A DNA stretch of 45,526 bases from Luminiphilus sp. Lineage in GTDB: Bacteria > Pseudomonadota > Gammaproteobacteria > Pseudomonadales > Halieaceae. The notes under the pieces were generated by a model that did no database searches, was not told the origin of the DNA, and saw only the letters and a list, made by a program, of their open reading frames with translations. Location of the stretch: contig JAOHHD010000011.1 in assembly GCA_028117185.1 (NCBI GenBank), forward strand, positions 1-45,526. Reading direction: 5' to 3'. The first letter of the stretch is position 1. Every line of letters starts with the position of its first letter. Shown piece after piece: positions 7,084 through 16,223 of this stretch. The translations under genes and the position numbers were made by a program.

Positions 7084-9441
7084 ATGCGGCGCATTCCAGC
7101 ACGTGCGCTACTCGCGGTTGCCGTCATACCCATGACCGTCGCGGGGAGCGAAGAAACATTGTTAGAAGAAATTATTGTCACTGCTTCATTTGTCGGAGTG
7201 AATGAATCGTCTGCGACGCGGCCGATTCATGTGTTAGATGACGAAACACTAGCGCAGAACGGCGTCCAGACACTGGGCGCGCATCTTGATTCTCTGCTAG
7301 GTGTGTCATCGGCCGATTTCGGCGCGGCGGTAGGGCAGCCCATTATTCGCGGTTTGAGCGGCAATCGCGTCAGAGTATTGAATAACGGTACGGTCGTTCG
7401 TGATGTTTCTGCGCTCGGTCCAGATCATGCCGTAGACGTCAGTCTCAGCGATGTTCAACAGGTAGAGATCGTTCGTGGTCCCTCAGCACTGCTTTACTCA
7501 AATGGCTCGATCGGCGGTATTGTCAACGTGGTCGATAATGCCATATCCACCTCGGACCTCGATGGTTTCAGTGGTTCAGTAGGTGCAGAGGCCCAGTCAG
7601 TGAATGATGGTGAAGCAGCGGATGTAGCGCTTCGCGGCAATCTGGCTGGCTTGAATCTCACCTATAGTTACCAAGACGTCGATATGGAGGGTTATGACGT
7701 TCCCAACGGTGCGGTCATTGGCACGCATGGTGACGAAGACCATGACGAAGACCATGATGAGGGCCATGACGAGGATCATGATGATGAGCATGGCAACATG
7801 GACAAGCTCTCAAACTCTGATGTGTCCACGACGTCGCACCGTTTTGGTGTTTCAACGACGGGCGATTGGGGCTATGTCGGTGTGTCCTACAGTGATCTCA
7901 GCAGTACGTACGGCATTCCTTTTCATTCAGAAGCCGCGCACGAGGAGGGTGGACATGAAGGGCACGATGATGAATACGAGGGTGATCACGACGATGAGCA
8001 TGGTGATGAGCACGAAGGTGAGCATGGCGATGAGCATGAGGATGAGCGCATCTTCTCCAAGACCGAATCGGAGATTCTCTCACTAAGCGGTTCGTTTAAA
8101 ACGTCGTTATCCTTTCTCAATGCGATCGACTTTGCCGTCAAACAGTCTGACTACGAGCTCAAGGAACAGCATGCTGAAGGTGAGCAGGGTGACGACGAGC
8201 ATGAAGAGGGACATGGGCACGAAGAGGGCCCGACTGTATTCAGTAACGAAGCCACCGAGGTGTCGATCTCGCTCGATTTGAGCTCGGGCGACCGTATACG
8301 CCGTGTTGTATTGAATCACGCCAAGGAAGAAATCTCGATTATTGGCGAGGAAGCGTTTATGGCGCCAGTCGATTCAACCGAGACAACGTTAGGGTTTTTT
8401 AGTTCGGATGATGTGGGCTTCGCTACGCTGGATATCGGCCTGCGTTTCGATCAAATAGACCGCGATGGTTTTATCGCTGAGATGCATCATGCAGAAGGCC
8501 ATGATGAAGATCACGAAGGTGATCATGACGAGGGCCATGACAAGGATCATGAGGGTGATCATGACGAGGACCATGAGGGTGATCATGATCAAGCGATGGA
8601 ATACGATCCGTATGCGTTTAGTGACGAAGTGTTCAGCGCAGCTGCTACGTTGCGGCGAGACCTCAATGAGCATGCCTCTTTGTCCCTCGGCCTAGCCAGT
8701 GTGAGCAAGACGCCTTCGGCGGTTGAGTTATTTATGAATGGAGAGCACCTTGCCAGCAGTCGCTATGAAGTCGGTGACGTCAATCTGGATACGGAGCGCT
8801 CTGACAATATTGATCTCGCCTTTACCTTTGACTCCCACAACTGGTTTGGATCGGCATCGGTGTATTACAACCGCGTTGATAACTACATTTACTTGCGTGA
8901 TGAGTTGGAGGCAGAACACGACGCGCATGTCGGTGAGGATCACGAGGATGAGCACGGGGAGCATGGTGACCACGGGGGGCTGATTCTGTCTGAATATACT
9001 CAGCAAGACGCGGATTTCACGGGTTATGAGATCGAAGTCGGTGCGCGGTTCGCGTTACCTCTGGGCGAGCTCGCAGTAACTCTGGGCCGCGACGAAGTCG
9101 ATGCCGAGTTCACGGATGGTCGCTCAGTACCGAGAATTGTACCTGCGCGTAATATGTTGACGGCCCGTTATACGCTGGACGATTTTTCCGTCAAGTTGTT
9201 GGTAAAAGATGTTGAGCGGCAAACGGATGTGGCGATGGGAGAAACGGTTACCGAGGGTTTCACGTTAGTAAATGCCGATGCTTCATGGTCTTATGGATTC
9301 AGCGATGCAACACGGCTCACCTTAACGGCTTTTGCACGAAACTTGACCGACGAAGTGTCACGGAATCACACCTCCTTCGTGAAGGACCAGGTGCCATTGC
9401 CCGGTCGCAATATCGGCGTTCGTGTGCGGCTCGCTTTCTAG
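7084..9441 (+). CDS. ZnuD-like TonB-dependent receptor with five His/Asp/Glu-rich insertions
   Basis: A 785-residue outer-membrane receptor, probably for Zn2+ or another divalent metal. It has a signal peptide (to about residue 21), a TonB box (LLEEIIVTASF), plug motifs QPIIRGLSGNRVRVLNNG and VEIVRGPSALLYSNGSIGG, and a C-terminal strand ending in F. The N-terminal plug is ZnuD type. Five low-complexity insertions rich in His, Asp and Glu interrupt the barrel at residues 215-239, 286-322, 363-382, 468-503 and 612-632. Neisserial ZnuD carries shorter His/Asp-rich loops that capture zinc, which supports the assignment. The amount of metal-binding sequence here is unusual. AGGAG lies about 7 bases before ATG 7084. 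The small CLHC protein gene precedes it. No clear Zur operator was recognised upstream. Copper or nickel cannot be excluded. Confidence 0.88.
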   Translation: MRRIPARALLAVAVIPMTVAGSEETLLEEIIVTASFVGVNESSATRPIHVLDDETLAQNGVQTLGAHLDSLLGVSSADFGAAVGQPIIRGLSGNRVRVLNNGTVVRDVSALGPDHAVDVSLSDVQQVEIVRGPSALLYSNGSIGGIVNVVDNAISTSDLDGFSGSVGAEAQSVNDGEAADVALRGNLAGLNLTYSYQDVDMEGYDVPNGAVIGTHGDEDHDEDHDEGHDEDHDDEHGNMDKLSNSDVSTTSHRFGVSTTGDWGYVGVSYSDLSSTYGIPFHSEAAHEEGGHEGHDDEYEGDHDDEHGDEHEGEHGDEHEDERIFSKTESEILSLSGSFKTSLSFLNAIDFAVKQSDYELKEQHAEGEQGDDEHEEGHGHEEGPTVFSNEATEVSISLDLSSGDRIRRVVLNHAKEEISIIGEEAFMAPVDSTETTLGFFSSDDVGFATLDIGLRFDQIDRDGFIAEMHHAEGHDEDHEGDHDEGHDKDHEGDHDEDHEGDHDQAMEYDPYAFSDEVFSAAATLRRDLNEHASLSLGLASVSKTPSAVELFMNGEHLASSRYEVGDVNLDTERSDNIDLAFTFDSHNWFGSASVYYNRVDNYIYLRDELEAEHDAHVGEDHEDEHGEHGDHGGLILSEYTQQDADFTGYEIEVGARFALPLGELAVTLGRDEVDAEFTDGRSVPRIVPARNMLTARYTLDDFSVKLLVKDVERQTDVAMGETVTEGFTLVNADASWSYGFSDATRLTLTAFARNLTDEVSRNHTSFVKDQVPLPGRNIGVRVRLAF
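7726..8979 (+). repeat. Five in-frame blocks of short CAT/GAC/GAG codon repeats
   Basis: The blocks lie at 7726-7800, 7939-8049, 8170-8229, 8485-8592 and 8917-8979. At DNA level they are tandem arrays of CATGACGA-like and GATCATGAGGGT-like units. In the fourth block a unit encoding DHEGDHDE recurs about three times. All block lengths keep the frame. Such repeats can expand or shrink by slippage in multiples of three, changing loop length without loss of the gene. Confidence 0.8.
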
Positions 9442-9532
9442 CAAATGGGTTGGATAGCGCGTCGGGAATGGACCCTATAAGGGAGTGGCTCGATCAAGCA
9501 TCGATCAGGTGAGGGAGGCACGTTCGGTAGCA

Positions 9533-10468
9533 TTATTGCTTTGCGAGCGTGCCTGCCTCGACTCGGTTCATATGGGTCGTCATTTCTGTCACCAGTAACG
9601 GAATGATGTCCTCTGGCATGTCGTGAGCCATGCCGGCAAATAGTCTAAACGAGGAACCTTTGATCAACGAGGCCGTATGTTCGCCATGTTCGGGAGGCAC
9701 CAGACCATCATCTGCGCCATGAATGACCAGCGTGGGGGCCGAAATCGTTGCGACTTCCGCTGATCGATCACCCACTTTGAATATCGCCATCAGGTGACGC
9801 TGCATCGACTCAGGAAAAAAACCTCTGTCACGAATGGCTTGTTCTCGATCAGCCTGGGCATCACCGATAGCGAGATTGCGTAACCGTTGCTCTGCTTCCT
9901 GAGTCGGAGGTGGCAGATGAGGCGCGCCGGTAGTCGACATGATCGATATCAAGCTACGTGTCTTTTCAGGGTGTTGAGCCGCAACAATCTGCGCGATCAT
10001 TCCCCCCATTGAGGCACCGATAATGTGGGCTTGATCGTAGCCCACTACGGCCATGAGCCCCGTAATGTCGGCTGCCATATCATTTAGGGTGTAGGGTGCG
10101 TTTACCGAGAAACCCAGTTTGTATTTTAATAATTCCCACCACAGCGTGGGTTGCCCCCAGTCGTCGAAGCGGGTCGATGCCCCGGTGTCACGATTGTCGA
10201 GTAGCAAAATTTCGTATCCCCCGGCCGCCAAACCCGAGATCAAGGCATCGCCCCAAGCGATATTGGAGCCTCCGAGTCCCATAATGACGACGGCCTTTGG
10301 CTTGTCGGGGTGTTGCTCGACGATCCGATAAGCCAGCTCAAGTTGCCCCACTGAGGCGACCTTTAATGGGTAGCTGTCAAGGTAGGTATGGGAATACTCC
10401 GCTTGCGAAGCCAGTGGCCATAGCAGCCAAATAAAGGTGTAGACAAGAATCCTCACGGGATACCTCAT
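9533..10468 (-). CDS. Exported alpha/beta-hydrolase
   Basis: A 311-residue alpha/beta-hydrolase with an N-terminal signal or anchor (ILVYTFIWLLWPLASQA, about residues 7-23), so it acts in the periplasm or at the membrane. The oxyanion region is MGLGGSNIAWG. The nucleophile elbow is GASMGG with Ser153. The acid is in HGADDGLV (Asp253 or Asp254) and the His is His282 in MAHDMP. The sequence is of the lipase/esterase or aclacinomycin-methylesterase-like type; no specific substrate can be read. The gene is convergent with the ZnuD-like receptor and divergent from the P450, so it is probably transcribed alone. The start has the expected signal peptide immediately after it. Confidence 0.85.
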   Translation of the reverse strand: MRYPVRILVYTFIWLLWPLASQAEYSHTYLDSYPLKVASVGQLELAYRIVEQHPDKPKAVVIMGLGGSNIAWGDALISGLAAGGYEILLLDNRDTGASTRFDDWGQPTLWWELLKYKLGFSVNAPYTLNDMAADITGLMAVVGYDQAHIIGASMGGMIAQIVAAQHPEKTRSLISIMSTTGAPHLPPPTQEAEQRLRNLAIGDAQADREQAIRDRGFFPESMQRHLMAIFKVGDRSAEVATISAPTLVIHGADDGLVPPEHGEHTASLIKGSSFRLFAGMAHDMPEDIIPLLVTEMTTHMNRVEAGTLAKQ

Positions 10469-10806
10469 AATACTGAACGCATCGATTATACGGAGGTTCC
10501 TCCCGATCTGATGACTACTGAGACGAATTATTGTCGCTGCCCGCTTCTACGGTGTGTCTTCGACCCAGGGGGGATGGCGCGATTCGCTGTGTTTTGTGAC
10601 GGCTATGGAGCGACAGCGTCGCTGCGTGCGCAAAGCGATGCTAGGTCGGATGAGTCAGCCTGATCTGAACTGTACTTTTTGTCGAATACCCCTACCATGT
10701 AGGCCCCAGTAGCGTGATGTCGCGTTTCATAGCATACCGCTTAACTGCCCTTTTTCGTGTGAAGGATCTGATTTCGCCGTGACCCAGAAAACCCTTTGGA
10801 AAATTT
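10469..10806. other. Divergent intergenic region between hydrolase and P450
   Basis: 338 bases without a credible gene. It must contain the promoters of both flanking genes. I see no clear promoter pair, operator palindrome or RNA element. Short frames across it lack ribosome-binding sites. Confidence 0.4.
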
Positions 10807-12198
10807 ATGGATAATGCAGCGCCACTTGACCACCATCCTGCGGTCAGCGACAACATCCTACTTGATAGCGGCGCTCGCAACCCTGTGTATCAAGAAGTGT
10901 ATCCACGCTTGGACGGTTTTAAGCTCGGTGTGACCAACGCCTGGACCGCGGGCCAGCCTTTTGATTTTTACCGGCGTATGCGAGAAGACGCGCCCGTCAT
11001 GTGGTCGCCAGTCAAAAAGCCGGCCTCCGGGTTTTGGTCGGTCACGCGGTATGACGATGTCAAACAGGTTGAGCTGAACCCACAGCTTTTTTCTTCGCAG
11101 CGCGGCAGCATCAATATGAGTGTGCTGTCTAATCCTACAGGGAAAGCGGAGCGCTTAATGTATGCCGCCTATAATTCGCTCATTAATCTTGATGCAGATC
11201 TTCACCGTGATTTACGGACTCAGCAGGCCGCGTTTTTCTTTCCGACCTATATCGAAACGCTCAAACAGCGGGTAGGAGAGAAGATCGATGCGCTACTCGA
11301 TAATATGGAACGGCAAGGCCCGGTAGTCGATTTTGCCAAGCTGTTTTCTATTGAGCTTCCTATGTTCACTTTATGCGAGATGCTGGGAGTCGATGAAGAC
11401 GATCGCGCAGATATCATTAAGTGGATGCATTACCTTGAGTTAGCACCACAGTTCATTACCCACCCGATTAGAATGTTGTTATCCGAGCCCACGTTTCCCT
11501 TTCGCTTTGAAAGTATGCTCCACGATATGTTCAGCTACGGTGAGCGCGTCATGGCTGACCGTATTCGAAGCCCCCGTGAAGATCTTTTGACGACGATTGC
11601 CAATGCGACACTGGGCGATAAGCCCATGTCGCAGAGCTATCTTGATGGATCTTGGTTGCTCATCATCTTCGCAGGCAATGATACGACCCGTAATTCCCTC
11701 TCAGGCACTATTCGGCTGCTTACTGAGTTTCCAGAACAGCGCCAAATGGTCATTGATGACCCATCATTAATCGAACGCATGAGTCATGAAGCGTTGAGGA
11801 TGGTATCGCCTGTTATGCACATGAGACGCACGGCGTTGGAGGACACAGAAGTCGCCGGACAGCGCATTGCCAAAGACGAGAAAGTGATCATGTGGTACGG
11901 CGCTGCCAACCGGGATCCAACAGTTTTTCCAAATCCTGATGTGTTTGATATGAACCGACCCAACGTCGATAAACATCTTGCCTTTGGCCATGGCGTTCAT
12001 CGCTGCCTAGGTAATCGCGTCGCGCAGATGCAGCTTAAAATGGCGTACGAGCGTATTCTCGAGCGCTTTCCTCACATTCACTGGACAGGTAAACAAAAGA
12101 TCGAGCCCATCATCCTGGTGCATGCCATATCAAGTCTGCAGGTCAATCTTTATGGTAAGGATGGTAAGCGCCCAGTGCAGGTGGCTGTCGCAAAGTAA
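10807..12198 (+). CDS. Cytochrome P450
   Basis: A soluble bacterial class I P450 of 463 residues. The heme-binding loop is FGHGVHRCLG with the ligand Cys400. The I-helix oxygen-activation motif is AGNDTT (289-294), and the K-helix ExxR is Glu328/Arg331 in EALRM. The sequence around AGNDTTRNSLSG and the PVMHMRRTA segment resemble CYP families acting on sterol side chains, terpenes or fatty chains (CYP125/142-like and similar), but the family cannot be fixed by eye. No ferredoxin or ferredoxin reductase gene lies in the window, so the redox partner is encoded elsewhere. GGAAAA lies just upstream of ATG 10807. The gene is convergent with the ABC-F gene. Confidence 0.92.
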   Translation: MDNAAPLDHHPAVSDNILLDSGARNPVYQEVYPRLDGFKLGVTNAWTAGQPFDFYRRMREDAPVMWSPVKKPASGFWSVTRYDDVKQVELNPQLFSSQRGSINMSVLSNPTGKAERLMYAAYNSLINLDADLHRDLRTQQAAFFFPTYIETLKQRVGEKIDALLDNMERQGPVVDFAKLFSIELPMFTLCEMLGVDEDDRADIIKWMHYLELAPQFITHPIRMLLSEPTFPFRFESMLHDMFSYGERVMADRIRSPREDLLTTIANATLGDKPMSQSYLDGSWLLIIFAGNDTTRNSLSGTIRLLTEFPEQRQMVIDDPSLIERMSHEALRMVSPVMHMRRTALEDTEVAGQRIAKDEKVIMWYGAANRDPTVFPNPDVFDMNRPNVDKHLAFGHGVHRCLGNRVAQMQLKMAYERILERFPHIHWTGKQKIEPIILVHAISSLQVNLYGKDGKRPVQVAVAK

Positions 12199-12222
12199 CG
12201 CTCGGTTGTTTGAAAATTGCGG

Positions 12223-12241
12223 CGTATCGTTCCCTGATACG
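12223..12241. other. Short inverted repeat between convergent genes
   Basis: CGTATC and GATACG flank a 7-base loop between the P450 stop and the ABC-F stop. There is no T-run on either side. It may act as a weak bidirectional transcription barrier. Confidence 0.25.
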
Positions 12242-12285
12242 AAGATGAGCTCGCCGCGAGGGTGATTGACGGATAGAACGTCCAG

Positions 12286-14205
12286 TCAGCTCGCCGCGTC
12301 CTCTAGCGCAGCTTGCTGCGTGAGCCACTGTTCCTCTAACGCCGCGTGCTCACCTTGCAGAGCGGCCTCTCGTTGAATGAGTGCCTGCAACACTTGTTTT
12401 TGCTCGTCGTGATAGAGGTTTTCATCACTGAGTTGAGACTGCACGTTCGAGAGTTGCTCCTGACACCGATCCATTGCCGTCTCAATACGGCTGATTGCCT
12501 TGTTGATTGGACTTTGCTTCGCTTTTGCCGTTGCCGTTAATTGGCGTTGCTGCTTTTTGCTCGCACTGGGCTGTGTCGTATCGGCGTCGCTGCTGACAGG
12601 CTGCTCGATAGTCGCCTGTAACGCAGGGCGACTATTGACTGACGAGATCACCCATTTTTCATAGCTGGTGATATCACCATCGTATTCGGTGAGCTGCCCG
12701 TCGTCGACTAAGAGCAGTTGATCAACCACATTTCGCAACAGATGGCGGTCGTGACTGACTAATATGATGGCGCCGGTGTATTGCTGCAAGGCTAATTCCA
12801 ATGCATGGCGCATTTCTAGGTCAAGGTGGTTGGTCGGCTCGTCAAGTACCAGCACATTGGGGTCCTGCCAAACGATTTGTGCCAGCGCGAGGCGCGCTTT
12901 CTCTCCGCCAGAGAAAGGTCGAATCGCCTCTTTGGCTCGTTCGCCCTTGAAATTGAAACCACCCAAAAAATCCATCAGCGACTGTTCTCGTGCTGTTGGT
13001 GATAATCGTTGCAGATGGAGGAGGGCGCTCGCCTCCATATCTAACACTTCCAGTTGCTGTTGATCGAAATAGCCAATGCGGAGATGCGCACCAGTAGTGC
13101 GCTCCCCCTCACGCAAGGCAAGCTCGCCGGTCAGACTTTTTAATAAGGTCGATTTACCCGCGCCGTTTTTACCTAACAAACCAATACGATCGCCGGGACT
13201 TAAGGACATGTTAACGTTCTGTAAAATCGTTTTTGCGTCGTAACCCAAGCTTGCTTGAGCCAGCACTAGCAGCGGATCGCTGGTTTTACCCGGTGCCGGA
13301 AAAGCGAAGCTAAAGGGGGAGTCAATGTGAGCGGGAGCAACGATCTGCATACGCTCCAACTCTTTAATACGAGATTGGGCCTGTCGCGCCTTTGTTGCTT
13401 TGGCCTTAAAGCGTCTGACGAAGTTTTCAATGTCGGCAATTCTGCGTTGCTGCTTTTCGAAAGAGGCTTGTTGTTGCAAAGCGCGTTCCGCTTTCTGTCG
13501 CTCATAGTCAGAATAGCCTCCTCGGTAGGCATCGAGTTGCTGATTTTCAATTTTAATAGTGCGATCACAAGTCGCGTCGATAAAGTCTCTGTCGTGAGAC
13601 ACCATGAGTAGTGTGCCTTGATAAGCCTTGAGCCAGTTCTGCAGCCAAATGGTCGTATCGAGGTCGAGGTGATTGGTTGGCTCGTCCAGTAGCAGTAAAT
13701 CTGAGGGTGTCATAAGGGCTCTGGCTAAGTTCAGTCGAATACGCCAGCCCCCCGAGAAACTATCCATGCCCGACTGCAGCTGCTCATGTTGAAAGCCTAA
13801 TCCTAGTAAAAGTCTTTCAGCACGCCGATCGGCACTATACCCATCGAGTATTTCCATCTCCTGATGGAGCGAAGCCGACTGTACATAGTCCTCTTGGGCG
13901 TCCGATTTTTCGAGCGCTTTTAAAACGCGATAGAGGTTGGCATCGCCCGCGAGTACATATTCCAGTGCTGATAATTCACTCGCTTCAACCTCTTGCGCCA
14001 TGTGGGAGATACGGAGGCCTTGAAGTCCTCTAATATCGCCACTATCCACCGATAAGTGATCCAATAGCAGTGCAAAAAAACTAGATTTTCCTGACCCATT
14101 GGCGCCAATCAGCGCAATTTTTTGGCCCGGTTGCAATGTGATCGAGGCCCCTGCGAATAAGAGCTTTTTCCCCCTGCGCAGGCTGACGTCATTAAAAATA
14201 ATCAT
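12286..14205 (-). CDS. ABC-F ATPase (YheS/Uup type)
   Basis: A soluble tandem-ATPase of 639 residues without membrane segments. ABC-F proteins bind the ribosomal E site and relieve stalled or antibiotic-blocked ribosomes. Two Walker A motifs (GANGSGKSS and GKNGAGKST), two signature motifs (FSGG) and two Walker B motifs (LLLDEPTNHLD and LVLDEPTNHLD) are present. Between the two domains is the charged linker typical of the family. The C-terminus (about residues 555-639) is a Gln/Glu/Ala-rich coiled coil, most like YheS. ATG 14205 is chosen because the protein begins MIIFNDVSLRRGKKLLF as in the family; upstream in-frame codons lie inside the preceding gene. It starts 4 bases after the stop of the ABC exporter and is therefore translationally coupled to it. 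Confidence 0.9.
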   Translation of the reverse strand: MIIFNDVSLRRGKKLLFAGASITLQPGQKIALIGANGSGKSSFFALLLDHLSVDSGDIRGLQGLRISHMAQEVEASELSALEYVLAGDANLYRVLKALEKSDAQEDYVQSASLHQEMEILDGYSADRRAERLLLGLGFQHEQLQSGMDSFSGGWRIRLNLARALMTPSDLLLLDEPTNHLDLDTTIWLQNWLKAYQGTLLMVSHDRDFIDATCDRTIKIENQQLDAYRGGYSDYERQKAERALQQQASFEKQQRRIADIENFVRRFKAKATKARQAQSRIKELERMQIVAPAHIDSPFSFAFPAPGKTSDPLLVLAQASLGYDAKTILQNVNMSLSPGDRIGLLGKNGAGKSTLLKSLTGELALREGERTTGAHLRIGYFDQQQLEVLDMEASALLHLQRLSPTAREQSLMDFLGGFNFKGERAKEAIRPFSGGEKARLALAQIVWQDPNVLVLDEPTNHLDLEMRHALELALQQYTGAIILVSHDRHLLRNVVDQLLLVDDGQLTEYDGDITSYEKWVISSVNSRPALQATIEQPVSSDADTTQPSASKKQQRQLTATAKAKQSPINKAISRIETAMDRCQEQLSNVQSQLSDENLYHDEQKQVLQALIQREAALQGEHAALEEQWLTQQAALEDAAS

Positions 14206-14209
14206 CGCG

Positions 14210-16003
14210 CTAACGTTGCTCTTGAAGTTGAGCCCGCCACAGCGCGGCATATTTCCCGGATGCATCAAGCAGGGCTGAGTGGGTACCCTGTTCCACAACG
14301 TTACCGGCATGCATGACGATAATTTGATCGGCATCAATAATCGTGGACAGCCGATGGGCGATGACTAACGTCGTTTGCCTTCCTGCTAGGGCTTTAAATG
14401 CCTTGAGCACGGCTTGCTCTGAGTGGCTGTCAAGGCTAGACGTTGCCTCATCAAAGATAAGAATGTGAGCTTGCTTGAGTACCGCTCGGGCAATTGCCAC
14501 GCGTTGACGTTCGCCACCCGAAATTTTGAGCCCCCGCTCGCCGACCAATGTATTCAAGCCATCGGGTAATCGCTCAACAAAATCTGCTAGATGTGCCGCT
14601 TTGACCGCCTGTTGGATATCTGTGTCTGTGGCGGAGGGTCGACCGTACCGGATATTCTCTCGGAGCGAATCGTTAAAGAGCACGCAGTCCTGGGGAACAA
14701 CTGCGATGGCGCTCCTGAGAGAGGGCAAGTTGATCTCTCTGATATCGGTTCCATCGATTTTAATCACGCCTTGAGTGGGGTCATAAAACCGAAATAATAG
14801 TTTACTGACGGTAGACTTTCCTGCGCCACTAACGCCGACCAGCGCAACGGTTTGGCCTCCCCTAATGTGCAAGTTAAAGTCGTTCAGTACCATCTCGCTG
14901 TCTCGATAAGAGAACCCGACGTGACTAAATTGAATGTCGCCAGCTGAAAGCGATAAATCGGGAGCGGTCGAGTGAGGATCGATACGCGGTTGTTCTTCGA
15001 GCACCTTGAAAAGGCGCTCAATGTTGGCCAAAGCGGCTTTGATTTCGCGGTAAACAAATCCCAGAAAACCCAGCGGTAGAAATAATTGCAGCATAAATTG
15101 ATTGATAAGAATGAAGTCGCCAAGGGTCATGTCACCAGCACTCACTGACAGTGCGGCCATACCAAGCATAAGGGTTTGGCTAATGGCAATGATGAGCGCC
15201 TGCCCCGCATTCAGGGCGAACAAAGACAGTCGATTCTTCCGCCGCGCCTGCTCCCAAATATCGAGCGCAATGTCATAGCGTCCGGCTTCGAAGGGTTCGT
15301 TGTTGAAGTACTTGACGGTTTCATAGTTGAGGAGGCTATCAACTGCGCGCGTTTGGCTGTCAGAGTCTGCGCGATTCACCTCGCGAACGTATTGGGTTCT
15401 CCAGCTTGTCGCTCGAAATGAAAAACTGCCGTAGGCCATCACGGAGAGTAAGACAATGAGCGCGTACTGCCCGCCGTAATTAACCCAAAGAATGATGGCA
15501 ACCATTGCGATTTCGAACAGTGTGGGCGCAATATTGAAAATGAAAAATCGCAACAAAAAGCTGATGCCGTCTGTGCCACGTTCAATATCTCTGGCCAGAC
15601 CACCTGTGCGCCGGTTGAGGTGATATTCGAGATCCAAACTGTGCACATGTTTAAAGGTGCTCAGGCTGATTTCGTGCATCGCTTTTTCTGTTACCCGGCC
15701 AAATAAGGTATCGCGGATCTCGCCAAAGAGCGTGGTGGTCAGTCTCGCTGCGCCATAGGCGAGCACCAGTATGAGAATGGCTTGCATTGCCAACTGATTC
15801 GGATCGGTATCGAGGCCGTCAACCAGTGCTTTCAATAAGAAGGGGATATACATCAGTGCGACTTTGGCACCTAGCAAACACAGAACGGCGAGTGCCACGC
15901 GACCGCGATTTTTTAACAAAATAGGCGCGAGTCGCTGCCAGAGTTTGGGTAGCAGCAGGCGACTCCCTATCACTGTCTCGTCAGCATAGTGCTGGCTACG
16001 CAT
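14210..16003 (-). CDS. ABC exporter, ATM1 type (fused permease and ATPase)
   Basis: A half-transporter of 597 residues: a six-helix transmembrane domain (about 30-320) followed by a nucleotide-binding domain. The latter has Walker A GVSGAGKST, signature ISGGERQRVAIARA, Walker B ILIFDEATSSLD and switch His in VIAHRLST. The N-terminal region (WQRLAPILLKNRGRVALAV) and the conserved TGGLARDIERGTDGI and NYETVKYFNNE segments are those of ATM1/ABCB7-like exporters. Their bacterial members (for example NaAtm1) export glutathione conjugates and heavy-metal thiolates, and the mitochondrial members support Fe-S assembly. It acts as a homodimer in the inner membrane. The ABC-F gene follows 4 bases downstream. 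The GST elsewhere in the window could supply substrates, which is inference. Confidence 0.9.
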   Translation of the reverse strand: MRSQHYADETVIGSRLLLPKLWQRLAPILLKNRGRVALAVLCLLGAKVALMYIPFLLKALVDGLDTDPNQLAMQAILILVLAYGAARLTTTLFGEIRDTLFGRVTEKAMHEISLSTFKHVHSLDLEYHLNRRTGGLARDIERGTDGISFLLRFFIFNIAPTLFEIAMVAIILWVNYGGQYALIVLLSVMAYGSFSFRATSWRTQYVREVNRADSDSQTRAVDSLLNYETVKYFNNEPFEAGRYDIALDIWEQARRKNRLSLFALNAGQALIIAISQTLMLGMAALSVSAGDMTLGDFILINQFMLQLFLPLGFLGFVYREIKAALANIERLFKVLEEQPRIDPHSTAPDLSLSAGDIQFSHVGFSYRDSEMVLNDFNLHIRGGQTVALVGVSGAGKSTVSKLLFRFYDPTQGVIKIDGTDIREINLPSLRSAIAVVPQDCVLFNDSLRENIRYGRPSATDTDIQQAVKAAHLADFVERLPDGLNTLVGERGLKISGGERQRVAIARAVLKQAHILIFDEATSSLDSHSEQAVLKAFKALAGRQTTLVIAHRLSTIIDADQIIVMHAGNVVEQGTHSALLDASGKYAALWRAQLQEQR

Positions 16004-16223
16004 AGTGCAGATGTCCTATTAAAGGGTCTTACGAAAGGTCCTAGCAACGCTCGTTAGCGCAACGGTTCAATAGATGCCCCAACCAGATCTCAAACGCGAA
16101 TCCTGACGCTGAGCGTCTAGTATCGCAAACGAGAGGGCGAGCACGGTAGCATGAACCGCCGTTAAAAGTTGGCGCTGATTCGATACCTTCGCCGCTGCGG
16201 CGCGCACATCCTCTAGCCGTCGT

